Part shown: positions 15,308 to 22,670 of the stretch, piece by piece | Numbering within the stretch: position 1 is the first letter of the stretch | How the letters are laid out: every line of letters starts with the position of its first letter | IMG/VR virus record: IMGVR_UViG_3300020395_000083 | Span: 1-27,095 of that record | Direction: 5' to 3' (one strand) | Length of the DNA: 27,095 bases | Source of the DNA: a virus | Notes under the pieces: generated by a model | Databases searched by the model: none | Told to the model about the DNA's origin: nothing | The model's input: only the letters and a program-made list of their open reading frames with translations | Translations under genes and position numbers: made by a program

Positions 15308-15517
15308 TTAGAATATACCTGGTATAACTGCTCCAAAGAGGATGTAGTTGTGTACCAGTGCAAAGAATCCAATCATCGCTAGGCGGCCATTGGTTTGCTC
15401 TGCGTTAGTCCAGTAATCAACATCAAGCACTTCTACTTGAGGTTCATGAGCAAACATATTCTGCTTGCCATACTCGGTAGTAGTGTAACGTTTCATACTG
15501 TTCGTAGATGAAGTCAT
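15308..15517 (-). CDS. hli: High-light-inducible protein (69 aa)
   Basis: 69 residues. After a polar front of 38 residues, AEQTNGRLAMIGFFALVHNY carries the full Hli motif (E-Q-T-N-G-R-L-A-M-I-G-F), followed by ILFGAVIPGIF. It would sit in the thylakoid membrane as a single chlorophyll-binding helix near photosystem II. It is first in a row of three hli-type genes and has a strong promoter about 30 bases upstream. Confidence 0.92.
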   Translation of the reverse strand: MTSSTNSMKRYTTTEYGKQNMFAHEPQVEVLDVDYWTNAEQTNGRLAMIGFFALVHNYILFGAVIPGIF

Positions 15518-15545
15518 ATTAACTTATGTTAAGTAACGTAACATA

Positions 15546-15575
15546 ATTATATAGCAAACATAAAGTATTTGTCAA
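15546..15575 (-). promoter_or_regulatory. Sigma70 promoter of the hli genes
   Basis: TTGACA (15570-15575), an 18-base spacer and TATAAT (15546-15551). Both boxes match the consensus exactly; the spacer is one base over the optimum. Confidence 0.75.
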
Positions 15576-15599
15576 GTATAAATGCCTAGATAACCGCAC

Positions 15600-15630
15600 A
15601 AAAAAAGGATCACCATTGCTGATGATCCTT
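15600..15630 (-). terminator. Intrinsic terminator upstream of the hli promoter
   Basis: AAGGATCA / TGATCCTT, an 8-bp stem with a 10-base loop, followed on the minus strand by a run of T (15600-15606). It ends the 75-residue gene. Confidence 0.85.
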
Positions 15631-15647
15631 ATAAGTAATCTTTATCT

Positions 15648-15875
15648 CTACTGTTGGAACCTCTCTTCTGGGGGATTGTGCTCCTTCTCTTCATCCTTCT
15701 CAGGATATATCCTCTTGTCGTCCGACTCGTATGGAGGTTGGACTGCTTGAATAAACGTAGTGAGGTCTGGAGGTGCTGTACCATGAATAACAGACGAACC
15801 AGTGGCAATGAGGCCAACTGATAAGGTGGTAGCTATCATGGTTGCTTCTGCCAACTGTAATAATTCTGCTAACAC
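15648..15875 (-). CDS. Small membrane protein (75 aa), GTG start
   Basis: 75 residues. The first 33 (LLQLAEATMIATTLSVGLIA) make one likely membrane span, and the rest is very charged and Pro-rich (DDKRIYPEKDEEKEHNPPEE). The start is GTG at 15873-15875 with AAAGGA 9 bases before it. It has its own promoter-like TATAAT upstream and a terminator after it. The function is not recognised. Confidence 0.6.
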   Translation of the reverse strand: MLAELLQLAEATMIATTLSVGLIATGSSVIHGTAPPDLTTFIQAVQPPYESDDKRIYPEKDEEKEHNPPEERFQQ

Positions 15876-15897
15876 TTGTCTTCCTTTAACTAATCAT

Positions 15898-15931
15898 ATT
15901 ATACAATAAAAAAGGAGGTCGTGTGACCTCC
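15898..15931 (-). terminator. Terminator with a built-in promoter -10 box
   Basis: GGAGGTC-ACAC-GACCTCC, a 7-bp stem, then six T, then TATAAT at 15898-15903. The best -35 is the weak GTCACA (15922-15927) with 18-base spacing, in the hairpin. The layout copies the module at 1401-1437. Confidence 0.7.
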
Positions 15932-15941
15932 ATGTGCCAGT

Positions 15942-16127
15942 TTAATAATCGTCATCCTTACTCTCAATGTATTCTTTGTTCCGTTTGCAAACACCATGCA
16001 CATCTATTTCTTGATGAAGATGTGCCATAGTATGCAGTGCTTCTATACCACCGAAGCATATTATTAACATCATTGGTAGCATCCATAATGGATGACTTGC
16101 TACTTCTCCTGTGGTTCTTTTAGACAT
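15942..16127 (-). CDS. Small membrane protein (61 aa)
   Basis: 61 residues. A membrane span at about 13-31 (PLWMLPMMLIICFGGIEAL) is followed by a His-rich turn (HTMAHLHQEIDVHG), one Cys and a charged end KDDDY. The start overlaps the 3' end of pcyA by 28 bases, so it is co-transcribed with the bilin reductase genes. The His cluster after the helix could bind a metal or pigment, which is speculation. No family is recognised. Confidence 0.55.
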   Translation of the reverse strand: MSKRTTGEVASHPLWMLPMMLIICFGGIEALHTMAHLHQEIDVHGVCKRNKEYIESKDDDY

Positions 16128-16801
16128 GGTAGATCAAAAAGTACTGTGTTTATGTATTCTTCTGCCCATTCTTTATCAAATAACTTCTCTAGTATACCAC
16201 GAGTCTTGTCGTTCTTCTTCTGTTGGTTACAATAATATACCTGATCATCATACCTCTTCATAGTATCAACCCACACATCATCCTTCAATGTATGATGTAT
16301 ATCATTAGAGAATACATTAAGGTAGTTCATAACAATACAATAAAAGTTTGCTATCTCTATGCTCTTACTAATACGCATGAACTTACAGTAAGGTGAGAAG
16401 ATTTCGTCTGCCCACAATGGTAGTGGCCTTCTCTCACTAAATGTAAAGTTGTTACTGATCTCTCTTATCTGACTGTAGAATCTATCATCCACACCATGAA
16501 CAGGAGACACATCAACGATAGCAGCAGTGATGGCCTTGTCAGTAGCAACTATATCACATCCAAAGATAGGTAGATTGTAATGTGGATCAGGATAGAATAT
16601 AGAATGTAGTATCTTCAATCCATTTAGATCTGCTATCTCAACGTGCATCTTCCTGAGTGAAGGACACTGATACATCTTGTTTGTAATGATCAAGTCATCC
16701 TTCTTCACTTCAGGAAATGCACTCTCTAATGATTTGACATCAGGAAAACTCTCCATCACCTGAGTGATTGCAAATGATAGATCGTCTACAATGTCACGCA
16801 T
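16100..16801 (-). CDS. pcyA: Phycocyanobilin:ferredoxin oxidoreductase
   Basis: 233 residues of the ferredoxin-dependent bilin reductase family. It should reduce biliverdin IXa by four electrons to phycocyanobilin, using ferredoxin. MYQCPSLRKMHVEIA, GLKILHSIFYPDP, LPIFGCDIVA and AAIVDVSP match PcyA closely, as does the end YCNQQKKNDKTRGILEKLF. The catalytic set is present: E55, H66 and D83 take the places of Glu76, His88 and Asp105 of Synechocystis PcyA. Its ATG overlaps the pebS stop by 8 bases. The substrate comes from ho1 at 20804. Having both pcyA and pebS is less usual than having one. Confidence 0.9.
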   Translation of the reverse strand: MRDIVDDLSFAITQVMESFPDVKSLESAFPEVKKDDLIITNKMYQCPSLRKMHVEIADLNGLKILHSIFYPDPHYNLPIFGCDIVATDKAITAAIVDVSPVHGVDDRFYSQIREISNNFTFSERRPLPLWADEIFSPYCKFMRISKSIEIANFYCIVMNYLNVFSNDIHHTLKDDVWVDTMKRYDDQVYYCNQQKKNDKTRGILEKLFDKEWAEEYINTVLFDLPCLKEPQEK

Positions 16802-17468
16802 AACTAAAAAAGAATTCTTTGATTAGTTTTTCAGACTCTTCCTTTCCAAATGAATTGGATAGGTATCCTGATATAGGATCAAGTCTTATCATATACTTAT
16901 CAAAATCATTATACTGACTAGTATCAGTTCCAGTAGGTTGTGCTTTCTCTACCATGTCTTTGTAGATAGAGAGATACTTCTTGAACATTGGTAAGTGATC
17001 ATCAACCTCTGACATAGTACAATATCTAACGTAGATATTCTCAGAGAAATGATTACCTGGTTCAAAGAAACGATAGGTTCCTTCTGCTTTAGGTAGATCA
17101 GGTACAGAGAATAAAAACTTCTCTACTGGATGTTGGAAATCAAATACTATGATAACTTTCTTCTCAAAGAAACCCATAAGATCCATCCCGAAACAAGGGA
17201 GGTTATGCCCTGTCTTAGGATAGATCACATTGTTATGGATATTTAATTTGTCATCCCAGATGTCAACATGTCTGGACTTAATAAAATGCTGACCTGAATA
17301 CAGGTCAGCAGTAAGATGGACATCTTTTTTATTAGTCCAGTGTACATGTTGTTTTTCAAACTTCAGCTCAGGGAAAGTCTCAAAGACTGCTGACCTGTAG
17401 TTCTTCCAAATATCAGTCTTCCTCTGCGAGTTTTGCAAAGTAGGATAGGGCATCGTCATCATCAACAA
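16794..17468 (-). CDS. pebS: Phycoerythrobilin synthase
   Basis: 224 residues, very close to cyanophage PebS of P-SSM2 as I remember it: VIYPKTGHNLPCFGMDLM, KKVIIVFDFQHP, EKFLFSVPDLP, YRFFEPGNHFS and RLDPISGY. PebS turns biliverdin directly into phycoerythrobilin in two two-electron steps, work that needs PebA and PebB in the host. The catalytic aspartates are D96 (PebS Asp105) and D197 (PebS Asp206). The start is uncertain: four Met codons (residues 1, 3, 4, 6) all lie inside the 3' end of gp32, giving a 41-56 base overlap. No start codon of the usual kind follows the gp32 stop in frame before the conserved part. Confidence 0.93.
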   Translation of the reverse strand: MLMMTMPYPTLQNSQRKTDIWKNYRSAVFETFPELKFEKQHVHWTNKKDVHLTADLYSGQHFIKSRHVDIWDDKLNIHNNVIYPKTGHNLPCFGMDLMGFFEKKVIIVFDFQHPVEKFLFSVPDLPKAEGTYRFFEPGNHFSENIYVRYCTMSEVDDHLPMFKKYLSIYKDMVEKAQPTGTDTSQYNDFDKYMIRLDPISGYLSNSFGKEESEKLIKEFFFSYA

Positions 17469-18306
17469 CCGCTTCTTTTTTCACTGGTGTATTCGCACTT
17501 ACTTTAGCACGAAATGATGAAGGTTCTGGTGCTTTTACTGGTTCATATTCCTCAGTGTCTACAGTAGTAACTGCTGCACGTTTGGCCTGACCTAGTACAA
17601 AACTCAACCTTCTTTCTAAATCCTCATAGGATTTGAACTGATCCTTAGCAAGGAATGATTCTAACGAATGTTCCTTGTTCCAGATTGCTTCAAGTTCAGT
17701 ATCATCTGAACTAAGAGCACTAACAGAATCAAACTCACTACTATCATAGTTCCAGAATCCTGCTACCTTCTTGATCTTTAACTTAAAGTTAGCACCTTCC
17801 CAGAAATCAAATACATTTACTGGTGTCTCATCCTGAAACTCAGGATTCATTGCTGCAAGGATCTTGTCGTGGATCTTCTTACCATACTTATACAAGAATG
17901 TCTTACCCTCATTGTCAGGATTCTTAGGATCCTTAACAACTAAGATGTTACTGTAGTAAGATAACTTACGCTTCTGTCTACGTGCAGTGTCCTTGTCTGC
18001 CTCTTCACCACTGTTCCAAAGGCGACGATTAACTTCACCTACTGGATCCTTTTCTCCTAGTGTAGTGAGACTGTTTTCAATGTACCAACCACCTGGTCCT
18101 TGGAATGCATGACTGTAAACTTTCGCCCAAGGTACTGTCTCTCCTTCTGGTGCTGGTAGGAAACGGATAACTGCGTACCCATTACCTGATGCATCTACTT
18201 CTGGTTTCCAGAAGCGATCATCAACTTGTCTGCCACTGACAGACTTCTCTAATTCTTTTTGTAAAAATTCTAAATTGGATTTCTTTTTTAAATTTGCAAA
18301 TGACAT
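17413..18306 (-). CDS. gp32: gp32-like single-stranded DNA-binding protein
   Basis: 297 residues (T4 gp32 has 301). The basic N-terminus FANLKKKSNLEFL matches the cooperative-binding B domain. The core has NGYAVIRFLPAPEGETVPW, GGWYIENSLTTLGEKDPV, SYYSNILVVKDPKNPDNEGK and FKLKIKKVAGFWNYDSSEF. The C-terminus DDDDALSYFAKLAEED is the acidic protein-interaction tail. It coats single-stranded DNA in replication, repair and recombination. A 230-base folded leader precedes it, and 30-40 bases before the ATG are A/C/T-rich and unpaired, similar in plan to the autoregulated T4 gene 32 leader. Bases at the 3' end are shared with pebS. Confidence 0.93.
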   Translation of the reverse strand: MSFANLKKKSNLEFLQKELEKSVSGRQVDDRFWKPEVDASGNGYAVIRFLPAPEGETVPWAKVYSHAFQGPGGWYIENSLTTLGEKDPVGEVNRRLWNSGEEADKDTARRQKRKLSYYSNILVVKDPKNPDNEGKTFLYKYGKKIHDKILAAMNPEFQDETPVNVFDFWEGANFKLKIKKVAGFWNYDSSEFDSVSALSSDDTELEAIWNKEHSLESFLAKDQFKSYEDLERRLSFVLGQAKRAAVTTVDTEEYEPVKAPEPSSFRAKVSANTPVKKEAVVDDDDALSYFAKLAEED

Positions 18307-18344
18307 ATTAGTTTAGATTTAATTGGATTTGTTTGGGGTGGGAG

Positions 18345-18534
18345 GTTGGAATTATGTATACCAACAAGTAAGGGGCATTGCTACATGAGTAGATTTTTAC
18401 CTCACTGTCTGAGACCCGACTGGTAAGTCGATTCTTCCTTGGGGGAAGCAGCACCACCTGTGTCTCATCACCTTAACTAGCCTTATGCCAGCAAGTTTAT
18501 TCAGTCACTCCCGTGTCAGGGAGCGACCCCGACA
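18345..18534 (-). ncRNA. Folded 5' leader of gp32 (candidate regulatory RNA)
   Basis: On the minus strand, in order: a 9-bp hairpin GTCGCTCCC/GGGAGTGAC (18527-18504, one G-U); a three-way junction closed by GAGAC/GTCTC (18466-18462 with 18415-18411), holding CTTCC/GGAAG (18448-18434) and CGACT/AGTCG (18430-18417); a small CTAC/GTAG hairpin (18392-18381); and GTTGG/CCAAC (18365-18345). After it comes an unstructured A/C-rich stretch up to the gp32 ATG. GGCAT near 18491 could also pair with ATGCC near 18375. No match to a known RNA family is recognised. Confidence 0.6.
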
Positions 18535-18538
18535 TTTA

Positions 18539-18569
18539 TATTTATAGCACGGATCAGAGGGAAAGTCAA
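18539..18569 (-). promoter_or_regulatory. Early promoter with overlapping late motif upstream of gp32
   Basis: TTGACT (18564-18569), a 17-base spacer and TATAAA (18541-18546). TATAAATA (18539-18546), the T4 late motif, overlaps the -10 box. The TGA in the -35 box is the stop codon of the preceding DUF1825-like gene. Confidence 0.65.
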
Positions 18570-18904
18570 CCCCTTTCCAAAGTTTCTTGCATCTGTCCAA
18601 CCTTCCTCTTCAAATCCTCAAACATCATTGGTACACTGAGTTCTTGGTTAGCTCCAAGCATTGTAACTCCCTTTGCCATGTTTTCAATCACTGACTTTGC
18701 TTCTGGATCGTCACTCAATTTCATTCTAGCATACAATATCTCTTGCTTGTCCAACAATAACAATAAAGCAGCAAGATATTCTTCCTTCCTCTCTTTGCTT
18801 AAAACAGGAAAACTCATCGCATATTTAAAACAAATCTGTTGGAGTTCCATCATCTCTTGGATGTCTCCACGTACTATTTCTGATTTAAAAAATTCGGAAG
18901 TCAT
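18566..18904 (-). CDS. DUF1825-like protein
   Basis: 112 residues. FFKSEIVRGDIQEMMELQ at the start, a long helix DKQEILYARMKLSDDPEA in the middle and FEDLKRKVGQMQETLER at the end follow the pattern of cyanobacterial DUF1825 proteins (FFDSEIVQQE..., YKIFMKRFELSDD...), which are small, helical and of unknown function. Cyanophages often carry it near gp33 and gp32. Its ATG shares ATGA with the gp33-like stop. Its TGA forms part of the gp32 promoter. Confidence 0.65.
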   Translation of the reverse strand: MTSEFFKSEIVRGDIQEMMELQQICFKYAMSFPVLSKERKEEYLAALLLLLDKQEILYARMKLSDDPEAKSVIENMAKGVTMLGANQELSVPMMFEDLKRKVGQMQETLERG

Positions 18905-19155
18905 ACTAACATTAACTTGGCTCTGGATGTACGTTTAATAAAATTAAGTTCTTGTGCATCATACTTAAGTTTTTCCTTAAGTGGTTTGGATATAAGTTTA
19001 GGAACTGTCTCCAATTCTATCTCATTTTGATCACAGTAATGAATAATAGCATCGATATAATTCATATCATTATTATCTAAAACTATTCGCTCCACTTCCT
19101 GCGAAAATTTCGCAGTAGTCATAAATTTATCCTCTAATAGTTTACTTTTTTCCAT
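18901..19155 (-). CDS. gp33: gp33-like late transcription co-activator
   Basis: 84 residues, shorter than T4 gp33 (112). FSQEVERIVLDNNDMNYIDA, then IHYCDQNEIELETVPKLISK and LKEKLKYDAQELNF-IKRTSRAKL are the conserved features of cyanophage gp33 as I remember them. gp33 links the sliding clamp to RNA polymerase carrying gp55 and so activates late genes from TATAAATA promoters, several of which are found in this window. It sits in an overlapping chain between the exonuclease and the DUF1825-like gene. Confidence 0.7.
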   Translation of the reverse strand: MEKSKLLEDKFMTTAKFSQEVERIVLDNNDMNYIDAIIHYCDQNEIELETVPKLISKPLKEKLKYDAQELNFIKRTSRAKLMLV

Positions 19156-19819
19156 TGTATTCGTCTATGTATTGTAGGAGAGAGTTTAGATACTCTTTCT
19201 TAACAGGACGAACCTCAACTTGAGTCTCTCCATCTTCACAAACAACTATAGTAACAAGTTGTTCGGCATGGAGATCATATCTTTCCTTGAGCATACATGC
19301 ATATGCACACTCTTGGACAAAATAATCATAAAGATATTTAACCCTCTTTGGTTTAGCCGAAGTCTTAAAATCGATTATGGATAACCGTCCATCGAATTCT
19401 GCAATACAATCTACACGACCTGCTAGTCTTAAAACGTCCGAGTAAAGTGCTGCTTCCTGTAGGTATATTTTATTTATGCGGTCTAAAGTATCTTTAGAAT
19501 GCTTAAACATCACTACTGGTAAGGGTTGATCGCTATGATCTTCTAGATTTAATTCGTTATTAATATAATCTTCTACTATACTATGGTACTTAGTACCACG
19601 TGTAGTAGATCTTTTTGATATGTTATTTGCTTTCTCTTCACCTACTTGCCTCCTCCACTTCATTATACCCTTCATCTTAGTAGGATTGCTACCTATTACA
19701 GTGGTACAAGATGGATATTTATTACCCTCTGGTGTGAAGTAGACACGTTTGCCTGTCTCCTCATCAGTTCTTGCCTCCATCTCAATGGGAGTTAACAAAT
19801 CAAGGTGTATGAAAGTCAA
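19142..19819 (-). CDS. PD-(D/E)xK exonuclease (RecB/MGME1-like)
   Basis: 225 residues. VYFTPEGNKYPSCTTVIG at the front is typical of the MGME1-like phage exonuclease family. TTRGTKYHSIVEDYI (72-86) gives the conserved R-G-x-x-x-H-x-x-x-E. The catalytic core is AGRVDCIAEFDG-RLSIIDFKTS with D137, D150 and K152, followed by a helix ending near Q169-E170. It probably trims or degrades DNA in recombination or host breakdown. The start is TTG at 19817-19819, sharing TTGA with the phoH stop; the next ATG (19780) would lose conserved residues. Confidence 0.82.
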   Translation of the reverse strand: MTFIHLDLLTPIEMEARTDEETGKRVYFTPEGNKYPSCTTVIGSNPTKMKGIMKWRRQVGEEKANNISKRSTTRGTKYHSIVEDYINNELNLEDHSDQPLPVVMFKHSKDTLDRINKIYLQEAALYSDVLRLAGRVDCIAEFDGRLSIIDFKTSAKPKRVKYLYDYFVQECAYACMLKERYDLHAEQLVTIVVCEDGETQVEVRPVKKEYLNSLLQYIDEYNGKK

Positions 19820-20559
19820 GTGTTACCTCCTGTGTTTATCTTACTGATAAGGTAAGACTTAACAAGACCAGATCTAATGATGTCCTCAATACCAAACTCA
19901 ACAGATGAAAACTCATCCATATCCTCAATGATACGTTGGAAGTCTAGGATACCATCCTTCTCATTAGTTCTAACTAGATCAGTCTGACTAACATCACCAG
20001 CAAATATAATCTTAGAGTCTTGTCCTACCCTAGTGATTATACTATCTAACTCATGGAAATTCAAGTTCTGTGACTCATCAACCAATACAATAGCATTGTC
20101 TAGTGTAGTACCACGTAAGAATGAAGTAGACCAGAAAGAGATAGTCTCTTGGTGCTTGAGGTTTTCATACAACATATCAAACGCTGCATCATCAGGCATC
20201 TTAAACATATGTCTTACCATGTTCTTGTATGGTATCTGATATAGTAATGCCTTATCATCATGGTCACCAGGTAGGAAACCAATCTCTCTTGTAGATACTA
20301 GAGACCTAACAATATAAACCTTATCGTATGGTGTGTTAGTTGTAAACACATCCTTCAATGCAAGATACAAAGCAATGAATGTCTTACCTGTACCTGCTAC
20401 ACCATAGGTGAAAATATTCTTACCCTTAGCATACTCCTCAAACAATAGATTTTGATTGTCTGTTAGTGGAGTAATCTCTCTGAAGAAGTTCTCATTAATG
20501 GGTCTCTTCCTCTTCGCTCTCCTCTTAGTAGGTTGACCATTAGCTTTAGTAGTAGCCAT
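19816..20559 (-). CDS. phoH: PhoH-like P-loop ATPase
   Basis: 247 residues from the ATG at 20557-20559, which overlaps the previous stop as TAATG; a TTG two codons earlier is less likely. Walker A is GVAGTGKT (53-60), and Walker B is AIVLVDESQNLNF with DESQN at 161-165. VYIVRSLVSTREIGFLPGD and KIIFAGDVSQTDL are classical PhoH segments. It is a cytoplasmic ATPase near-universal in cyanophages; in hosts it belongs to the phosphate-starvation regulon, but its phage role is unsettled. It is followed by the exonuclease gene. Confidence 0.95.
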   Translation of the reverse strand: MATTKANGQPTKRRAKRKRPINENFFREITPLTDNQNLLFEEYAKGKNIFTYGVAGTGKTFIALYLALKDVFTTNTPYDKVYIVRSLVSTREIGFLPGDHDDKALLYQIPYKNMVRHMFKMPDDAAFDMLYENLKHQETISFWSTSFLRGTTLDNAIVLVDESQNLNFHELDSIITRVGQDSKIIFAGDVSQTDLVRTNEKDGILDFQRIIEDMDEFSSVEFGIEDIIRSGLVKSYLISKINTGGNT

Positions 20560-20804
20560 TACCAACCCCTCACTCGTGAACCTGGTTGCTTCTGAACTTT
20601 ATTCTTCATAATATCTGCCCATCCTGGATGTGTTTTAGTCATTTTATCACGCCATTCACCCACCTCACCTACACCAGCACAACCCTTAGACCAGTCTTTA
20701 TCCCAGTCAGGATTCTCTTGCTTCCATTCTTCATACTGTTTCATAGACATGACTAACTCTTTAGTTTCTCCTGTCTCTTTATGTTTAAGTGGGTAGGTTG
20801 GCAT
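20559..20804 (-). CDS. Conserved small protein, MPTY-type (81 aa)
   Basis: 81 residues starting MPTYPLKHKETGETKELVMS, with KQYEEWKQENPDWDKDW and a C-terminus KQPGSRVRGW. The MPTY opening and layout recall FmdB-like small proteins of marine phages, but the zinc cysteines are missing (one Cys only). Its TAA overlaps the phoH ATG and its ATG overlaps the ho1 stop, so it is co-translated with both. The function is unknown. Confidence 0.7.
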   Translation of the reverse strand: MPTYPLKHKETGETKELVMSMKQYEEWKQENPDWDKDWSKGCAGVGEVGEWRDKMTKTHPGWADIMKNKVQKQPGSRVRGW

Positions 20805-21499
20805 TAATCATTTCCTCCTTTAAGTTTAGACTTTACAAAGTTACATGCTAGGTTTAAAAAAGACTTACTTGCATCCCCTTGCAATTCATCAAACATATAC
20901 ATGTTGAGTCTGAATGCATAGTTAGCCTCAGCAATCAATTCATTTATATCTTGCTCAGTTAATTCAATCTCATCTAAAACTGCTTTGTAATTAGTTTTAA
21001 ATGCTTTAGCATCTTCTATCCTAGGGAAATCATAGAAGTGTAGACCTTCACCCTTAGGTGGTTGTAAAGCATTCTGTGCTATACCCTTAAGGATTTGACC
21101 TCCAGATAGATCACCAATATATCTAGTATAATGATGGGCAATCAACAGATAGGGATTACTCTCTGCAATCTCATTAAGTCTGTAACAGTATGTATTACAT
21201 GCTTCAGATGGTGTCTGTTGCTCCCTCCACATAGGACCATAATAATATCTAAGATCCTGTTGTAAAGCAGCAGTACGAAACAAATCCACATTCCACTGCT
21301 GTAATACCTTTGCTCTAGGGTCAGTAGTCTTTGCTACTAACTGCTCCATTGTATCATAGACATACCAAAAGTCTGTAATTAACTTACGGTACTCTTCAGG
21401 ATCTAATACACCCTTAAGAAACTGTGCAACGAACTTAGTATTCTCTGCTGCTGAGTGAGACTTCTTAGTTCCTTCTTTTAATCGAGCAGTAAAACTCAT
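20804..21499 (-). CDS. ho1: Heme oxygenase
   Basis: 231 residues. LKEGTKKSHSAAENTKFV with proximal heme ligand H15, and AHHYTRYIGDLSGGQILKG with the distal-helix motif GDLSGGQ (129-135), are diagnostic. It opens heme with ferredoxin electrons and oxygen to biliverdin IXa, iron and CO. Biliverdin is the substrate of pebS and pcyA further downstream in this window. It is coupled by TAATG overlaps on both sides, to the 2OG oxygenase and the MPTY protein. Confidence 0.96.
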   Translation of the reverse strand: MSFTARLKEGTKKSHSAAENTKFVAQFLKGVLDPEEYRKLITDFWYVYDTMEQLVAKTTDPRAKVLQQWNVDLFRTAALQQDLRYYYGPMWREQQTPSEACNTYCYRLNEIAESNPYLLIAHHYTRYIGDLSGGQILKGIAQNALQPPKGEGLHFYDFPRIEDAKAFKTNYKAVLDEIELTEQDINELIAEANYAFRLNMYMFDELQGDASKSFLNLACNFVKSKLKGGND

Positions 21500-22041
21500 T
21501 AAGATACCCTCCTAAATTTATTGTTACCTGAATAGTAACGATGTAGATTGAAATTTATATTATACCTAGCACTAGCATTGGTTGTGGTAGATGAGTTGTG
21601 TTTAACAGACCCATCAAAAAAGACCATGCGGTTAGCCACTGAATCTATTTTACTACCATCTTGCATTCTTGTAAAGCCATCACAAGTATTTAATGAGAAA
21701 ATACCAGCAATATGCTTGAAAGGATAGTCAATGTGTGGTTGATGTTCCTTTAATGTTTCTGTGTGTGGGTATAGGTTTGCTTTCACTCGTATAAAAACTG
21801 TGAAGACCTCCTCACTATTAAATGCTGGTGCAAATATTTTGTATATGTTTTCAAAGAATTGACTCCTAGGTACATCATCTTTGTATAACAAATGAGTACC
21901 ATAACTGTTCCAAGGTTCCGACTTCTCACCTACGTAAGCACTAACCCCTTCTCTAAATCTATAAGTAAACTTCTTAGAAAGTTCTACCAGTTCATTAAAA
22001 GTATATGGATCTAAAAATCTATCAACAATTTTTACATCCAT
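21499..22041 (-). CDS. 2OG-Fe(II) oxygenase
   Basis: 180 residues. The iron ligands are H103-x-D105 in HQPHIDYPF and H148 in GSVKHNSS; R159 in ASARYNINFN is the likely 2-oxoglutarate anchor. NRMVFFDGSVKH is the usual strand before the distal His. Such phage enzymes hydroxylate proteins or other targets, but the substrate is not shown. It overlaps thyX by 10 bases and couples to ho1. One of four such genes in the window. Confidence 0.8.
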   Translation of the reverse strand: MDVKIVDRFLDPYTFNELVELSKKFTYRFREGVSAYVGEKSEPWNSYGTHLLYKDDVPRSQFFENIYKIFAPAFNSEEVFTVFIRVKANLYPHTETLKEHQPHIDYPFKHIAGIFSLNTCDGFTRMQDGSKIDSVANRMVFFDGSVKHNSSTTTNASARYNINFNLHRYYSGNNKFRRVS

Positions 22042-22670
22042 TCCAATGCCTCTGATACTATAGGGAACTGTTCTTTAAAGACTGATCTAACCATCTCTGC
22101 TATCTCCATGTGTTCCTTCTGGGTTCCATGTGCAGAACGTAGGTCTATGTAATGTACCCATGAACGTACACTACCAGTCATATAAATTCTGGTTGGTGTT
22201 GCTAACGGGAGAACAAATCTCGCACACTCCTTCGCAATACCATTAGCGAGGAGTTCATTGTATAGATCCATCGCTTCAACAAAGTGTTCTGCGATCTTCT
22301 CTTGGAGGTCTTGCTTCTTATTCTTTGGTACATCATCAGTACTATTCTGTCTATTCTTAGTGTCTTGGTGTCTAAGATCAAACATAGGAATCTCATCTGC
22401 TAACAGATTAGTAGCAGCATATCTCTGTGAGAATTCTTGAAATGTAAATGATCTATGTCTTAGTATCTGTGCAGCAAGACCACGTGTAGTCTCAATCTCC
22501 ACAGTCATGTGTGCTTGTTCAAAGACCGACCAGTGTTGATGCTTTATGCAGTAACCTAGTAATCCAGCTACTTTTGGATTGTCTTGATTGTTCGGGTTGC
22601 TGACTCTCGCCACGTAACCCATCGTCTCCTCCGCTTTGGGAGTGACTGTCACTAGTTTCACTTGTTGCAT
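22032..22670 (-). CDS. thyX: Flavin-dependent thymidylate synthase
   Basis: 212 residues. The ThyX motif R-H-R-x(7)-S-Q-R is RHRSFTFQEFSQR at 71-83. The region HWSVFEQAHMTVEIETTRG before it and TGSVRSWVHYIDLR near 165-178 are also typical. It makes dTMP from dUMP with FAD, methylene-tetrahydrofolate and NADPH for phage DNA synthesis. The start ATG lies inside the ORF of the preceding basic protein, which overlaps it by 152 bases in another frame. Confidence 0.95.
   Translation of the reverse strand: MQQVKLVTVTPKAEETMGYVARVSNPNNQDNPKVAGLLGYCIKHQHWSVFEQAHMTVEIETTRGLAAQILRHRSFTFQEFSQRYAATNLLADEIPMFDLRHQDTKNRQNSTDDVPKNKKQDLQEKIAEHFVEAMDLYNELLANGIAKECARFVLPLATPTRIYMTGSVRSWVHYIDLRSAHGTQKEHMEIAEMVRSVFKEQFPIVSEALEWM

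Noticed and set aside
18411-18493. TPP-riboswitch-like words (CTGAGA and ATGCCAGC) on the plus strand
   Set aside because: The rest of the conserved core does not fit, and no plus-strand gene follows. The stems are better explained by the gp32 leader on the minus strand.
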